From Hypomesus transpacificus (taxonomy: Eukaryota; Chordata; Actinopteri; Osmeriformes; Osmeridae), in NCBI RefSeq assembly GCF_021917145.1, contig NW_025813837.1, positions 3,320,091 to 3,384,090 of the forward strand: DNA of 64,000 nucleotides, written 5' to 3'. Shown one piece after another: positions 1 to 12,652 of this stretch. How positions within the stretch are numbered: position 1 is the stretch's first letter; the number at the start of each line of letters is the position of its first letter. A program made the position numbers and the translations under genes. The notes below the pieces were generated by a model. It was not told the origin of the DNA. It did not search any database and saw only the letters and a program-made list of their open reading frames with translations.

Positions 1-147
1 TTGAGACGTAGGATGAAAGGGGGAGGGGGGGGGGGGGGGAGAGGTGGAGGGAGGGAGGGAGGGTAACACCAGTACCCTGAAAACCAGGCTGCAGTCACCA
101 GGCAACCACGAGATCAAGTTTCAAAGCACAAGGAGGAGTTGTAAGAA

Positions 148-207
<60 letters not shown>

Positions 208-892
208 GTGAACGTGAGGTGACAGAGGAGTGTGTGTGTGGGGGGGGTTGGTAATACCACGTGTATTCTGCCCTTACTGTGTTAGTCTCTGCCATTTGTT
301 CATCAATAAACAAAAACAGGTGTCCCTCTTTGTAGAAGGAGTTGACATTGCGCCAAAATATTTGACCACTCCACCTCCTTCTCCTAGTTTACACAGCCAG
401 CAACCTCAGAGTAACAGAAATACTTCTTCACATGTAATGAGGCTCATCATTACTGAGGTGAATTATGGGTTTGACCTTCAAACTCTGAAGCTCTCTGGCC
501 TCTGCTCCTTGAAATCACATAGTTTGTCATTTTTCTCATTCCACGTTCCAACAGAACTAGAGGAATCAGAAGAACTTAAATTGGTAGCTACTTGACACTG
601 TGTGGAATCACTGTCATCCGTCCTTGAATATCTGGTTTAGGCTGGAAGTTCCACTGACTACATAGTGGATCTCCCTAAGAGCACACTAGAGTCATGCACT
701 AGCACGGCATGATAAAGCCCTGATTGTGGGCTTAGACTGAATGCCTGGGCCCTCTTCCTGGTAAGCCTCCTATCTGCATGTGCTGACTCTGCTGGTCTGG
801 CTCTCAGTGCTGATCCCAGGTTCTGTATGTGTGTGTATGTGTGTTTGTATGTGTGTGTGTTCCTGTGTGTTTCTGTGTGTGTGTGCATCCAG
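1..892. repeat. igsf9 intron/upstream DNA with simple repeats
   Basis: No coding exon is recognisable here. The stretch holds a poly-G run (about 26-39), GGGA repeats (about 40-62), a (GA)n microsatellite (about 150-202) and a GT-rich tract (about 825-888) that runs into the first visible igsf9 splice acceptor. The first half of the first Ig domain and the signal peptide of igsf9 must lie upstream of the window. Confidence 0.7.
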
Positions 893-3800
893 GCCGCGTG
901 TCCCTGACTGGCGGGGCCTCTCTGCTGGTGGAGGGCCTGAGCCTGGAGGACGAGGGCTGGTTCGAGTGTCGCATCCTACTCCTGGACCACACCACCGACG
1001 AGCTCCGCAATGGGACCTGGACCTTCCTGTCCATCACAGGTGTGACACGGCAGCGAGACCCCCGCCCTGGGCCTCTCGCACGCAAGGCCCGGCTCAGAGG
1101 CCCTCAGAGCTGCTACTGTCCTCCGTTGAGAGTGGATCCACAGGGGCCCCCGAGACATGGAGGCCCCTGCCTGGTGCTCTCCTGAGGACGGTGTTGTTGC
1201 CGAGCGGCAGGGATTCATTGCGTAAGGCTGTTGGACTCAGAGATCACGTCTCGTCTTTGTCTGAAGCCGTGCATGCTGGGAGTTGATGTCAACACTGGAT
1301 TGTCTGTTATGAGCCACAGGGGAGCTGCTCTGCAAGGCTCCCCCCCCCCCCCCCCCCCCACACACACACACGCACACACACATACATACAAAGGCTTATA
1401 CACACACTCAAAAACACACACACACATGCTCCAAAGCACACTCACAAACACACGCCCACACACGCACAAAAGCACACGCCCACACACACACATACAGTCG
1501 CACAAAAGCACACACATGCACGCACTCAAACGACAGCGCAGACTCGCTCAGACATACTGTACACACACACACACACACACACACACCCAGATCCTCACAC
1601 ACAGATCACATTGCATGCTGTCCTGTGGTTGAATAGTGGTAGTTAGCAGCCATTTCATCTGAATATGGAGTGGCCTGGGTAAAATCACTACATGGTTGGC
1701 ATCTGGTTCGAGAAAAATTCCCCTAGTCTTTAATCAAAAGGAATGAATAACCTGAAACACATATTTTGTGATTGCAAGAAAGCGTAGGGTTTCACGAAAG
1801 CCTGTATTCAGTTAAATACACCTTTTCACAAAGACCTGTGGAGTCTTCGGGCAGTGTTTAGACTTCAGATGTGTCATGCTCAGAAACCAAGGCGTTAGTG
1901 TGTACAGCGGTCTGGTGCAGTGCTGGAACACTGTAAGGTGTGTTTACTCTGATCCGTCCACGCTTCACATGCCGTGGTCTCTCCTGTCTTCCAGCCCCGC
2001 CCGTGTTTATTCAGACTCCTCCCACGTTCGTGGAGGTTCTGCAGGGAGACTCTCTGACTCTCAGCTGCGGGGCTCACGGGAACCCTCGTCCAGTCGTCGT
2101 CTGGCACAAAGACAAGACCCCCATTGTGAAACATGCGAAGATTAAGGTATGGGTCAGAAGTAGTTCTGATGTCTCTCTCTCTCCCCTCTCTCTCCCTACC
2201 TCTCTCTCTCTCTCGTCGGTAAGGTCATTACTCTGTGAAACCAGCATGACTCATATATTCTCCTTCCTCTTTCCCCCCCCTCGCTTTTTTTCTTTCTCTC
2301 TCCTTCTTTCTCGCTCTCCCTCTTTCTGTACCCACCTTCTCTCTGTCTCTCTCTTTCTCCCCCCCTCTCTCTGCCTCCCTTTTTTCTCCCTCTCACCCTT
2401 TCTCTCATCTCCCCCCCCTGGCATCACCCAGGTGCTCAATGGCACCTTGTCTGTGGCCACGGCCAGCAGAGAGACATCAGGAACATACATGTGCCACGTG
2501 TCCAACACGGAGGGGAACATCACCCATGTCACGCAGCTGCAGGTCAAAGGTCAGTGATGACCTGTTCTCCAGCTAAGAAGGCAGCATGTCAGCTTAACTC
2601 ACCGCCCGACTCGCCGGAAGAGTCTTCAGCTGTGGCCGTTACAAAAAAAAAAAAGATTTGACCTCAAATATCAGATGGCTGAGCAGGAGTCAGATGGCTG
2701 AGCGGTGAGGGAGTCGGGCTAGCAATCAGAAGGTTGCCGAATCGATTCCCGCCGTGCCAAAATGACGTTGTGTCCTTGGGCAAGGCACTTCACCCTACTT
2801 GCCTCGGGGGGAATGTCCCTGTACTTACTGTAAGTCGTTCTGGATAAGAGCGTGTGCTAAATGACTAAATGTAAATGTTAATACTGGAGAGATTTGACGT
2901 GCCGTAGCATGAGCTCACCAGGAGTAAATCTCTTGTAGTAGAGAACAGCACACAGGCAACGGAGCTGGCTATTGTGGATTGTTCATCACGCTTTGTCCTT
3001 CTCAAGAGCTTAAAGATCACTTATTCTATCACTGCAGACTGGACTGGAGACGTTTGATCCAGTTTTTCCAATGGGTTACACTGCCATCTAGGGGTGTAAC
3101 AATTACGTGCATATTTGCTGGGAATCATGTTATACTATCGACCTGACTGTATTTCTTATATCCATGGTATGCTTTAGTCCTCTGTTTTATCCACACTCCT
3201 CTGTGTTACCCACAATTCTCTGTGTTACCCACAATCCTCTCCTTTTGTGTGTAAAACCAGGTCCTCCCATCATCCTCATCTCCCCAGAGGACACCACCCT
3301 CAACATGTCCCAGGATGCACTCCTGCAGTGCCAGGCCGACGCCTACCCCTCTAACCTCACGTACGAGTGGTGGAAACACGGGGAGAACGTCTACCACATA
3401 GAGTGAGTGTTCCTCTGCTGCCCTCCCCTCCAGACACAGAGCTTCTGCAGGCAGGCTGCTGGACACCACAAACATAATGACATCAGACATCAGAGTCTTT
3501 GTTGGCCCTCACCCATCGGTAATCTGCTAAAGCCATGGGTACTACAATGCCGGGGAATTATATTGGTTGTAAGACAATTACTGGCAAGGTAGCGTGAGCA
3601 CATGCAATCCTTAGATGAAGGAGGCAATAAATAAAAGATTAAGTGAAAGATTAATTAGCACCAAGGTCAGGTTTTCATATGCTACTGTAGTTAAGCATGC
3701 TTAATGTGTGTCTCTCACAGCTAAGAGAGGTTCGCTGTCTTTAATTATGCTTCAGTATTTACGCTTGTTAGGTAAAAATATCTACTTTTCGACCCTAAAT

Positions 3801-6800
3801 GACCCAGAGATCGTTTCCTGATTCCTAACGGTGTGTTCCGTGTGGTTGTTCTCGTCTTCAGACATCTTAAGTCACGTGTGAAAGTCTTAGTCGATGGCAC
3901 GCTCCTCATTCCAAATCTCGTACCAGAGGACGCTGGGAATTACACGTGCGTTCCGACCAATGGGATTCTGACCCCGCCCTCCGCATCCGCCCGGCTGAAA
4001 GTAAAACGTACGTTTTACCATGGCGACACATCCTCCTGCCTCCCAGCACTGACGTCTGTTGGTTTGGTGAGTTGGGTAGTGACGCCCTCTGTTCCTCTCG
4101 TGTCCGTGTTAGACCCAGCCAGGGTGGGGAGGATGCAGAGAGAGACCTACCTCCCTGCAGGCATGGAGGGAGTCATCGCCTGCCCCGTCCAGGCCGACCC
4201 CCCCGTCATCTACGTCAACTGGACCAAAGACGGAAACATGCTGGACCTTGACAACGTAAGTGTCATCCCTGAGAGACACACCAGTCCCATCGCTAGGAGG
4301 CGGGGTATCACTGAGCCGTGTCCTGATTGGTCTCTCCTCTCCTCAGTTTCCTGGCTGGATGGTGAACAACAAGGGCTCGGTGTTTATAGCGACGGCCAAT
4401 GACGACGCTGTAGGCATGTACACCTGCACGGCCTACAACAGCTACGGCACCATGGGCCAGTCAGGCCCCACCAAGGTGCTGCTGAAGGTAGGACTACAAC
4501 TCTGCTGGAACTCTGCAAGGACTGCTTCCTGCTTCTACTTTCTGGTTATACTTTTTGGCTTTGCTTTAGGGGGCCTATTGGTCCTATGAAACGCAAACAT
4601 CTGCATGTTGATGACATCATTGTCTCAGCATTGTCTCGTACTTCCTGGTTCACCTCCATAGCTGATCCCCTTACCTGTCCCTGCAGGACCCGCCCTCGTT
4701 CCGGGTGCCCCCGCGGGCTGAGTACCTCCAGGAGGTGGGTCGAGAGCTGGTCGTCCCCTGCGAGGCCAACGGAGACCCCGCCCCCAACATCACATGGAAC
4801 AAGGTGGGCGCTATAAATATACAGCTCTAAACATACAGCTCTAAACACACTCCATACACCTCCATGGACACATCCATATACACCTCCATGGACACATCCA
4901 TATAGACATCCATATAGACCTCCATATACACCATCGTAGATATACATCAGTCTGTACCTGTCTGTTTTCACTCATTCACTCAACGAAGCACCCACCTACG
5001 CATTCACTCACCCATCCACTTATTCATTCACATAATCACCCACTCACTCACCGACTCACCCACTCTCTCCACCCTCGTCCCCCAGATCGGGCCGTTCCCC
5101 CGCTCCCCCTTCACGGTGCTGGCCAACGGCTCTCTCCTGCTCCAGCCCCTCAGCAAGGACCACCACGGGGCCTGGGCGTGCTACGCCACCAACCGCGTAG
5201 CCACCGTCAGCGCTAGCACCGTCGTCATGGTGCTGGGTATGCATCCCAGTCTGGTTATGAAGAATTAGCCTTGGCCTGGCTAGCACTGTTTACATGTACA
5301 CAGTATCCTCCACAGGTTAAGCTTGGCTACACTAATAGAGGATCCGCTGACTGACCTCCATGTCTTCCTCTTCCCCTCAGGCACCAGTCCTCACACTGCG
5401 GCCTCAGTGTCTGTCAGCACTGGGCTGAACCAGGCCAATGTGTCCTGGGAGCCTGGTTTTGATGGGGGATACACACAGAAGTTCACCGTCTGGTTAGTAT
5501 CTCATCCGGTGCTTACCGTCGCAGACCAGGCTGGGATGGGTCGCTCACTGTCGTATTATATTTACATTTAGTTATTTAGCAGACGCTCTTATCTAGAGCG
5601 ACTTGCAGTAAGTACAGGGACATTCCCCCGAGGAAAGTGGGGTGAAGTGCCCAAGGACACAATATCATTTCGAACCGGAAACCTTCTGATTGCTAGCCCG
5701 ATTCCCTAACTGCTTAGCCACCTGACTCACCCTGTATTACGAACCCCAGCCTCTGCCTGACTCCTTCTGTCTCTCCTCCTCCTCTCTGTGGCCCACGGCA
5801 GGGTGAAGCAGGCCTCCAGAGGGAAGCACGAGTGGTCCTCTCTGCCCGTGCCCACGTCCAAGACTTACCTCCTGGTGACGGGCCTGCTTTCGGGGACCCG
5901 CTACCAGTTCAGCGTGCTCCCCCAGAACAAGCTGGGCTCCGGGCCCTTCAGTGAGATCGTCAGCGTCCGGACCCAGGGTCAGTACCAGCGTCAACACAAC
6001 CCACCTATCTCCATAGAAACAGTTTGTCTGTCTAATCTTACCACTCCCTCATAGCCCTGTGTCAGACCTGTGTACAGCCTAAGTGTAGGCCAACTGTACA
6101 CATCTATTGTTCAGTTTACCTGTAGGTCTAATCCCTACCGTCCATCTCCACAGTTCTACCCACAGAACTCCCCACTGTGGTGACCACCCCCCCATATCTG
6201 GAGCCTCCAGAGATCCTGTCGGCCAACAGGACAGCCCAGGGAGTGCTGCTGCTGTGGGCCCCCCCTGAGGCCCCCTCCTCCCCCCTGACTGGGTACGTCC
6301 TCCAGGGCAGGAGGGACCAGGCCCAGTGGGTCATCCTCTACGACGCGCTGGGCGCCAACCACACTCAGCTTCTGGTTCAGGGGCTCCTCAGGGTGAGTCA
6401 GGATAGCGTGCGAATGGAACGTTCTGGTTCTTAGGACCCGTGACGTGGTTTGTTGGGTTAAAGTTCTGTCGCTTTTGAGTTGTTGAACCCGTTCTGCTCT
6501 CCTTCCTCAGGATTCCAACTATGACTTGAGACTGATGTCACGCAGCAACAAACTACTGAGCGAGCCTAGTGACTCAGTCAACGTGTCCACTACAGGTTAG
6601 CACCCTCACCATCAAACACATCTCATTAGCCTCTTCAAGGCCTCGTCTACTGAAGCCGGGCTGTGAGTCAGGTGGAGAGGTGTCTGTCCTGACCCCGCCG
6701 TGACCTCTCGTTTGTAGGTATGGACATGTACCCAATCCGGCCTGGCTTCCTGGAATTTGTCCCCGAGCCCCTATTGGCTGGCGTCCTGGGCGGAGTGTGC

Positions 6801-9800
6801 TTCCTGTTTGGGGCTATCATCCTCTCGTTGGTGACAGCTTGTTTCATGACTCACCGAAGACACCGTCGGCGCAGGAAGAAGAGAGAAGGTACAGAATTAC
6901 CGTGAAATGAGAGAGAGAGAGCTCACCAGCTCCTCCAGATCCTTGTTGCCGTTCTGCTCTGTTCACCGAGCAGCAGCCAGCCAGAAAGAGCAAGCGGGCC
7001 ATAGAGGTTAGATAAAGGTTCCATAGGACCTGTTGTTTGTAGCATGGATATAACTCCCACAGATACTGCACAAATGGATTACGTACTAGCTAAACGACAG
7101 CTCTGTTACTGTAATAAGCTTGTGATTGTGTCATCACTCCTCAAAGGTATTCCACACCGACTTTCAAGCTTCTGTTAATGGCTTCTTTATCACCCCATCT
7201 TCTTGTTCATTTGGGGCATTATTTGTTGTTTGACCTTCTCACCCTCCATCATCTTTTCAGATCTCCCCTCTGCCTTCCAGAAGAGTTTGTCTCCACAGTA
7301 AGTCTCCCTCTTACCCATATTACATTGGCTTGTTTCTCACTTTCTGATTCTTTTGGGTGGACTAACTTGTGTTATCTTCGGGTCATTCTGACCCATCAGT
7401 CATTGTGACCCACCGTTGTATTGCGACAACTTTACCGCATACAAAAACAAAGTGAAGCAATTTCTTTTAACCGTTGGGCTGTCTCAGACCACCCCACATT
7501 GTGAAGGAATTATTTTTATTAGTTTTTGTATTGGGTAAAATTGGGTAAACACAACAATGGTCATGTGACCCAAAAGCAGCACAAGGGTTAAGTTTTTTTA
7601 AATCTCAGTTTACCAATATTGGCTCAATAACAGATGTTTCTTAAGTTCTCTTAAACTCTTATCTTTCGTTTTTTTCCCCTCGTTCTCTCCCCAGAGCTCG
7701 CTCTCCTTCTGACAGCCCCGACAGCGTCCTGAAGCTCAAGTTTTGCCCTCCGCTCTCATTCTTCCCCAACTCCTCCTCCTCTCAGTCGGACCGCTCCTCC
7801 TTCGACAAAGGGAGCAGAGGGGAGTACCAGGACCAGAGGAGGCAGCTGCTGTCCAGCTCCTCGCCCCCTCCACACTACACCCTGTTTGAGAGCCACCTGG
7901 GATGCCAGGGATCTTCTCCCACGGCCTTGGAGTCCATCACCAGGGGCCCCGATGGACGCTTCATAGTCCAGCCCCTCCCGGAAGGTTCCAGCCCATCCAG
8001 CAAGAAGGGCCCCAAGAAGGACTTCCTGCAGAACGGTGGAGGGGGTAGTGGTTCCGGGAGCAACCGGACTTCCTTCAGGGACTCTCCCAAATCCAGCTCT
8101 CTGAACTCTGAGAAGGAGGAGCAGAAGGCCTCGCCCCTGACTGTGGAGGAGGCTGACCCCAGTAGGGCCCCACACTCCCCCGGCAGGGTGAGGGCCATGG
8201 CCAGGAACTTCTCCCGGCACGGCTGCTTCTACTCAGACGACGAGCAAGGCTCCGAGGCTCTGCTGGAGAGAGCCAGCTTCTACTCGGACAACGGCGAGAA
8301 GCGAGATTCCCTGAAGAGGTGCCACGCGCTCGGGTATGCGGACGACCTGCTCCCCGGCCTGGCCAGTAGAGCGAGGCTGCCGGAGAGGGAGAGAGACCGG
8401 CCCTCGGGATACCAGCCGGTGCAGGCAGACTCCAGCACACTGTCTCGTCTGGACGGCACGGACCTAGAGAGGGACAGCGTTCGAAAGCGCCAGCAGCTGG
8501 CTCGGGAGAGGGAGGAGTTAGAGCGGGAGTTGGAGAGCTACACAGCCAATCCGAGGCAGCCTGAGAAGGCGGCGGACGGCCCTCCTGGGGAAAGGGGCGG
8601 GCCTGAGGCGGCGGAGGAGGATCCCATTTGGAAGCAACAGGAAATCCCCTTGCGCCATAAATCCCACCGCGCCTCGGGCCAGACGACGCGGGCGTCCGAC
8701 TACAGGAGGGCCTGCTACTTTGGGAACACCAGCAGCCCCATGGACCGCCTCCCCTCCTCCTACATCCAGTGGGACATCAGCCCAGTGACCTCCGTCACCA
8801 CCCACATTCCAGCCCAGCGTCCCATTGAGAGCTCCGCATCCAGGCCTTCTCCCACACCGCACACTGACCCAGGAAGGGAGGACTCCCCTCCGGTTGACTC
8901 CTCCCACTCTCCGGTCAACTCCCACTTTCCGGTTGACTCCTCCCACTCTCCGGTCGACTCCTCCCACTCTCCGGTCAACTCCTCCCACTCTCCAGTCACC
9001 CAGTGCACATCCCTCTACCTCCTGTCCCAGAACCTCAGCGCAGACAGCCCGCCTCTCTGCTTGGGGAACCCCAGGCCGCTGAACAGGGCCAGGTCCAGGA
9101 GCCCGAACAGGGAGGCAGAGGCGCTCCGCCGGAGGTCCATGGTTGAGGGCGGCTGGAGGGAAAAGGCAGAATCGGGAGGAGGGGCCTTGAAGACCAGGTC
9201 TTCCTACGCTTACGGCACACAGCAGCCAGAGCTACGGATGGAGGGGGGCAAAGCTGGGGCCGACAGGGAGCTGGATGTGAGGGCAGGTCAGTCTTACCTA
9301 GAGGCCACATCGTACGGCCTGTCTGGAAACAGAGAGACTGAGCATGTGGATGAGACTAGGGACCCCGGGGGGCACAGTCCATCTAGCTACGACACCTTGC
9401 CCTATGACCTCCATAGAATGGGGGCCAAGGTCCCAGTGCGCGACGATAAGAATGAAGATGACCGCCGCGCTTCACTGCTGTACTCCGAGATGGAGAAAGA
9501 GGGGGTCCGAGCGCGCTCCAGGAGAAGCGACTGTCTGTTCGGCGAGAGCTCCAGCCGTATCTCACCGCTGACCCTGGTGGAGGAATGTGACAGCGACCAG
9601 TCACACTTCTCGGTCGCTCGCATGTCAGGGTCGTTCAAAACTAAGCCGGCCGCCCAGCCTCCCAAGATGTCACCTCTGCAGACGAGTGCGATTCTGGAGT
9701 ACCTCAGTCTCCCCGGGTTCATAGAGATGAGCGTGGACGACCCCGGGGAGGAGAGCGCGCTGCCAGACTCGTCCATCCAGCTGACAGAGCTGAAGCAGGA

Positions 9801-12239
9801 AGGCTCTCTGGTGGGGAAGCCAGACGTGGTTCCAGAGAACTGGGAGGTTCACGTTCAGGAGAAACGAGCGACGCCTTCCAGCCAGAAAACAGTTTCTTTC
9901 GAGGAGACCGCTTCGACTTCAAGAGACGACGAGAAGCCACAGTACAGACGCACTCTGTCTGCCACAGGAGAGACGGGCCTCAGAGAAGGATATTCTGACA
10001 AGACTAAGAGACCTTCACCTGCCTCATTGCATCCGAGCAAATACCCTTACTTTGAAAAATCACAACCTCCCAGTAGTTCAGAGGGACCCCATTCCAGACA
10101 AAGCCCAGGTTTAGCCCAGACGTTGGCTAGCGCAGCCAGAAGCATGGCAGACATTGTTTCTAAACACTCGGACGGTTTCGAAGATCGACCCGAGTCCGCT
10201 GCAGAACAATCCCAAAGACATTATCCTCAGGGCAACCAGACGAACAAAATCACCTCGCGCATCTATCAAGTTCCTGTGCCATTCATGAGGAAATCTCTTA
10301 GCATAGGCCCCTGTCGAACCCTGTCGGGCATGGGTCAGCCTCGACCCTTCGTGAACAAATCTACCAGCTTAGGGTCCCAGAAATGGGAACACTTTGAGAG
10401 CCCGAGGACCTACATCTCTGAGAAGTGTTACTGGGACGAGTTGCCCAACCCGGATGTCCGGGTCAAGTCCTACAGCTTGGGCCGCACGCCGGCGTTCTTC
10501 CCCAGGCCCGGTCTCTCCTGGAGAGAGCCGGCCCCGCGGCCCAGCGCTGGCAGCTTGGAGAGGCCCCACCACGCTGACAGAGCCCTCCCTAGCCCCTCCT
10601 ACCTCACTCCTACCATGGGCCCACCCAGTCACATCTCAGGCTGGGGGAGACGAGAGCTGTACGACCCTCGACGCCAAGCCGCTGTCTTCCCTGACCCCTC
10701 ACGGTGGCCCGTTACATATCACCACGAAGCCATGCGGGCTGGGCAGCACAAATATGTCCCACTGGACTCCTCAATACCCCAGTACCCACCCAGACCTAGC
10801 TCCAGGGGCCCCCCTGACTCTTCAATGCCCCACTACCCACCCAGACCTAGCTCCAGGGGCCCCCCTGACTCTTCAATGCCCCACTACCCACCCAGACCTA
10901 GTTCCAGGGGCCCCCCTGACTCTTCAATGCCCCACTACCCACCCAGACCTAGCTCCAGGGGCCCCCCTGACTCTTCAATGCCCCACTACCCACCCAGACC
11001 TAGCTCCAGGGGCCCCCCTGACTCTTCAATGCCCCACTACCCACCCAGGCCTAGCTCCAGGGGCCCCCCTGACTCCTTTATACCCCACTACCCACCCAGA
11101 TCTAGCTCCCGGGGTCCCATAGAACCTCAGGGGCCTCCCAGGGTTCCGCCAAGGTCCTACCTGCCCAGGATGTACAGCTGGCCGTCACCCCACCATGCCC
11201 CCGTCCCCCCCAGGGATTCGGAGGGTCTGGCAGAGAGAGGGCTGGGGAGTGGGCCAGAGGCCGAGGCCCGGGAGACCCGGGAGGGAGGCCGGACCAGCTA
11301 TGCCAGCCAGAGCAGTGGCAGGGGTAGCGTGGGCCTCCTCAGGCAGTCTCTCTCCATCACCCCCACCCTCCTCAGCTCCCCGGAGACCACGGAGGAGAGC
11401 GAGAGACACAGAGCTGAGATGGAGCTACGTGAGAGAAGAGCGAAAAGGTGAAAACACTGCGTCCCTGCCTCCTTCCCCCCAGGGACGACCACATCCACAG
11501 CACAGGGAGTCGAGGATATTGCTCAAATGTTATTTGTCCATTTCATCATTCAGTTATTTTTTTGTTGTTGCCGTTCACCTGTGAAATGTCTTGTCTTGAC
11601 GGCTTTGTTTTGTGTGTCTGTTGTTAGAAGGAACACATCAGTAGATGAGAGTTATGAGTGGGATTCAGCTGATGTCTGTGTGGATTCGGAAGTCCTGGAG
11701 GCCGCAAGGCTCGATCAGAGAGGGGTAGGGAAGGGCAGGGGGGAGTTTAGACACCATCCACCCCTCTCTGAAGCTGGCCTCCAGGACATACAGAGGAAAG
11801 GTGAGACCAGAACCCTTTACATCCATCCTTACCGACCTTGTTCACTAGACTCATCGTTCTCCTGGATGCATTAGTCCTTTGGTGTTGTGCGTGACTGTGA
11901 ATGCCTCCTGTGCTCTATGCTTGGTGCCGTGACTGTGAATGCCTCCTGTGCTCTGTGCTTGGTGCCGTGACTGTGAATGCCTCCTGTGCTCTGTGCTCCC
12001 TCATCCACGCCGCCCCTCTCCTCGCTTCCCCCTCCTCAGGCCCGCCTCCTCCCGTCAGCCCGCCCGTTTCCGACCCTCCTCGCAGCCAGTACAGCCGCTC
12101 TCTCAGCGAGGCGCGTTTCAACGCCCTGCGTCACGAGTTCCAGGAGTACAGGCGCGGCCAGGAGGCCTCTCGCCCCCGGGGCCCCCCCCGGGGCCCCCCC
12201 CGCGACGCAGACTCTGACTCCAGCTCAGCCCTGCTCTAG
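893..12239 (+). CDS. igsf9: IGSF9-family cell adhesion protein (turtle homologue), 5' end outside window
   Basis: This is a single-pass membrane adhesion protein of the IGSF9/Turtle family; mammalian members act in dendrite growth and inhibitory synapses. Eighteen exons are visible: 893-1039, 1995-2146, 2432-2549, 3261-3402, 3862-4007, 4113-4255, 4347-4487, 4687-4803, 5086-5236, 5381-5492, 5802-5977, 6154-6392, 6511-6595, 6718-6888, 7261-7297, 7695-11447, 11628-11800, 12040-12239. All have AG/GT borders and matching phases, giving 2,066 residues and a TAG stop. They encode the end of Ig1 (motif DEGWFECR), Ig2 to Ig5 (for example AGNYTCVP, VGMYTCTAYN), two FN3 domains (NVSWEPGFDGGY; QNKLGSGPFSE), a transmembrane helix (about 6774-6851) followed by an Arg/Lys stop-transfer, and a cytoplasmic tail of roughly 1,350 residues. 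The family motifs ITRGPDGRF and RRNTSVDESYEWDS favour IGSF9 over IGSF9B. One 3,753-bp exon carries most of the tail. Human IGSF9 is about 1,180 aa, so this protein is unusually long. The a/b paralogue assignment is uncertain. Confidence 0.9.
1341..1600. repeat. Poly-C plus (CA)n-rich tract
   Basis: A C homopolymer (about 1341-1359) is followed by imperfect CA repeats and a pure (AC)n run near 1561-1587. It lies in the intron between the first two visible igsf9 exons. No coding signal is seen in the rest of this intron (1040-1994). Confidence 0.8.
2686..2878 (+). mobile_element. tRNA-derived SINE copy 1
   Basis: The head has RNA polymerase III A-box-like (TGGCTGAGCGG) and B-box-like (CGATTCC) sequences of a Leu/Ser-type tRNA. 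The body contains CTTGGGCAAGGCACTTCACC and the tail is GTGCTAAATGACTAAATG. The element sits in an igsf9 intron, in gene sense. It is one of six copies in the window. Confidence 0.8.
5561..5732 (-). mobile_element. tRNA-derived SINE copy 2
   Basis: This is the reverse complement of the same SINE: the tail (CATTTAGTTATTTAGCAGACG) is on the left and the tRNA-like head on the right. GTATTA on both sides (5553-5558 and 5735-5740) looks like a target-site duplication. It lies in the igsf9 intron inside the first FN3 domain. Confidence 0.8.
8891..9000 (+). repeat. In-frame SHSPV repeat in igsf9 tail
   Basis: About five copies of a 21-24-bp unit encode variants of PVDSSHSPVNSSHSPV in the large cytoplasmic exon of igsf9. 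The units stay in frame and are rich in Ser-Pro, so they are possible proline-directed phosphorylation sites. The function is inferred only. Confidence 0.75.
10765..11121 (+). repeat. Seven 51-bp coding repeats in igsf9 tail
   Basis: Seven tandem 51-bp units encode a 17-residue repeat, DSSMPHYPPRPSSRGPP. The five central copies are almost identical at the DNA level and the outer two have diverged (Ile/Gln variants at the start, Phe/Ile at the end). The length is a multiple of three, so copy-number change keeps frame. The PPRP cores with a nearby Arg resemble SH3-type ligands. Confidence 0.95.
11887..12000 (+). repeat. Three 38-bp tandem repeats in the last igsf9 intron
   Basis: A 38-bp unit containing GTGACTGTGAATGCCTCCTG is repeated three times, just upstream of the final igsf9 acceptor at 12038-12039. 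Confidence 0.8.
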
Positions 12240-12324
12240 CAGCATCCCCCGGTCCGTTCCTCCCCTCCCTCCCTCTCTCCTTACCTGCCCCTCCACCCCA
12301 TCTGCCTGCTTCTCTGCCTGTGTG

Positions 12325-12418
12325 TTGTTCTACTCTGGATGTTCTACTTGTTCTACTCTGGATGTTGTACTTGTTCTACTCTGGATGTTCTACTTGTTCT
12401 ACTCTGGATGTGGCATGA
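12325..12418 (+). repeat. 24-bp tandem repeat at the start of the igsf9 3' UTR
   Basis: About four copies of a unit containing TTGTTCTACTCTGGATGT follow the igsf9 stop codon. They are non-coding in the gene model. Confidence 0.8.
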
Positions 12419-12652
12419 AGCTCTTGGATGTTAAGTCTGTCACTCAATGTTCTTCCCCTTTGTGTTTCTCTCTCTTTCTCTTTGGGAATACAGTTGTGTC
12501 ATTTGTGTTTTTTGCTTCTTTGTGTTGTTCTTATTCTGTTTCTAAAACTGTCATTCTTTATCTTTTTGTGTTCAAGGGATTTCAAAGAAAGGAACCAAAT
12601 AACTGTTTCCGTTCGCACGGAAGACTGATCATGAGCTTTGCTGTCGCACCTC

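Noticed and set aside
780-840. Signal-peptide-like MLTLLVWLSVLIPG
   Set aside because: It runs into a GT repeat, and the missing half of Ig1 (about 60 residues) cannot fit between it and the exon at 893. Probably chance.
7756-8220. Long antisense ORFs in the igsf9 tail exon
   Set aside because: They are shadows of a GC-rich coding exon in biased frames and show no family similarity.
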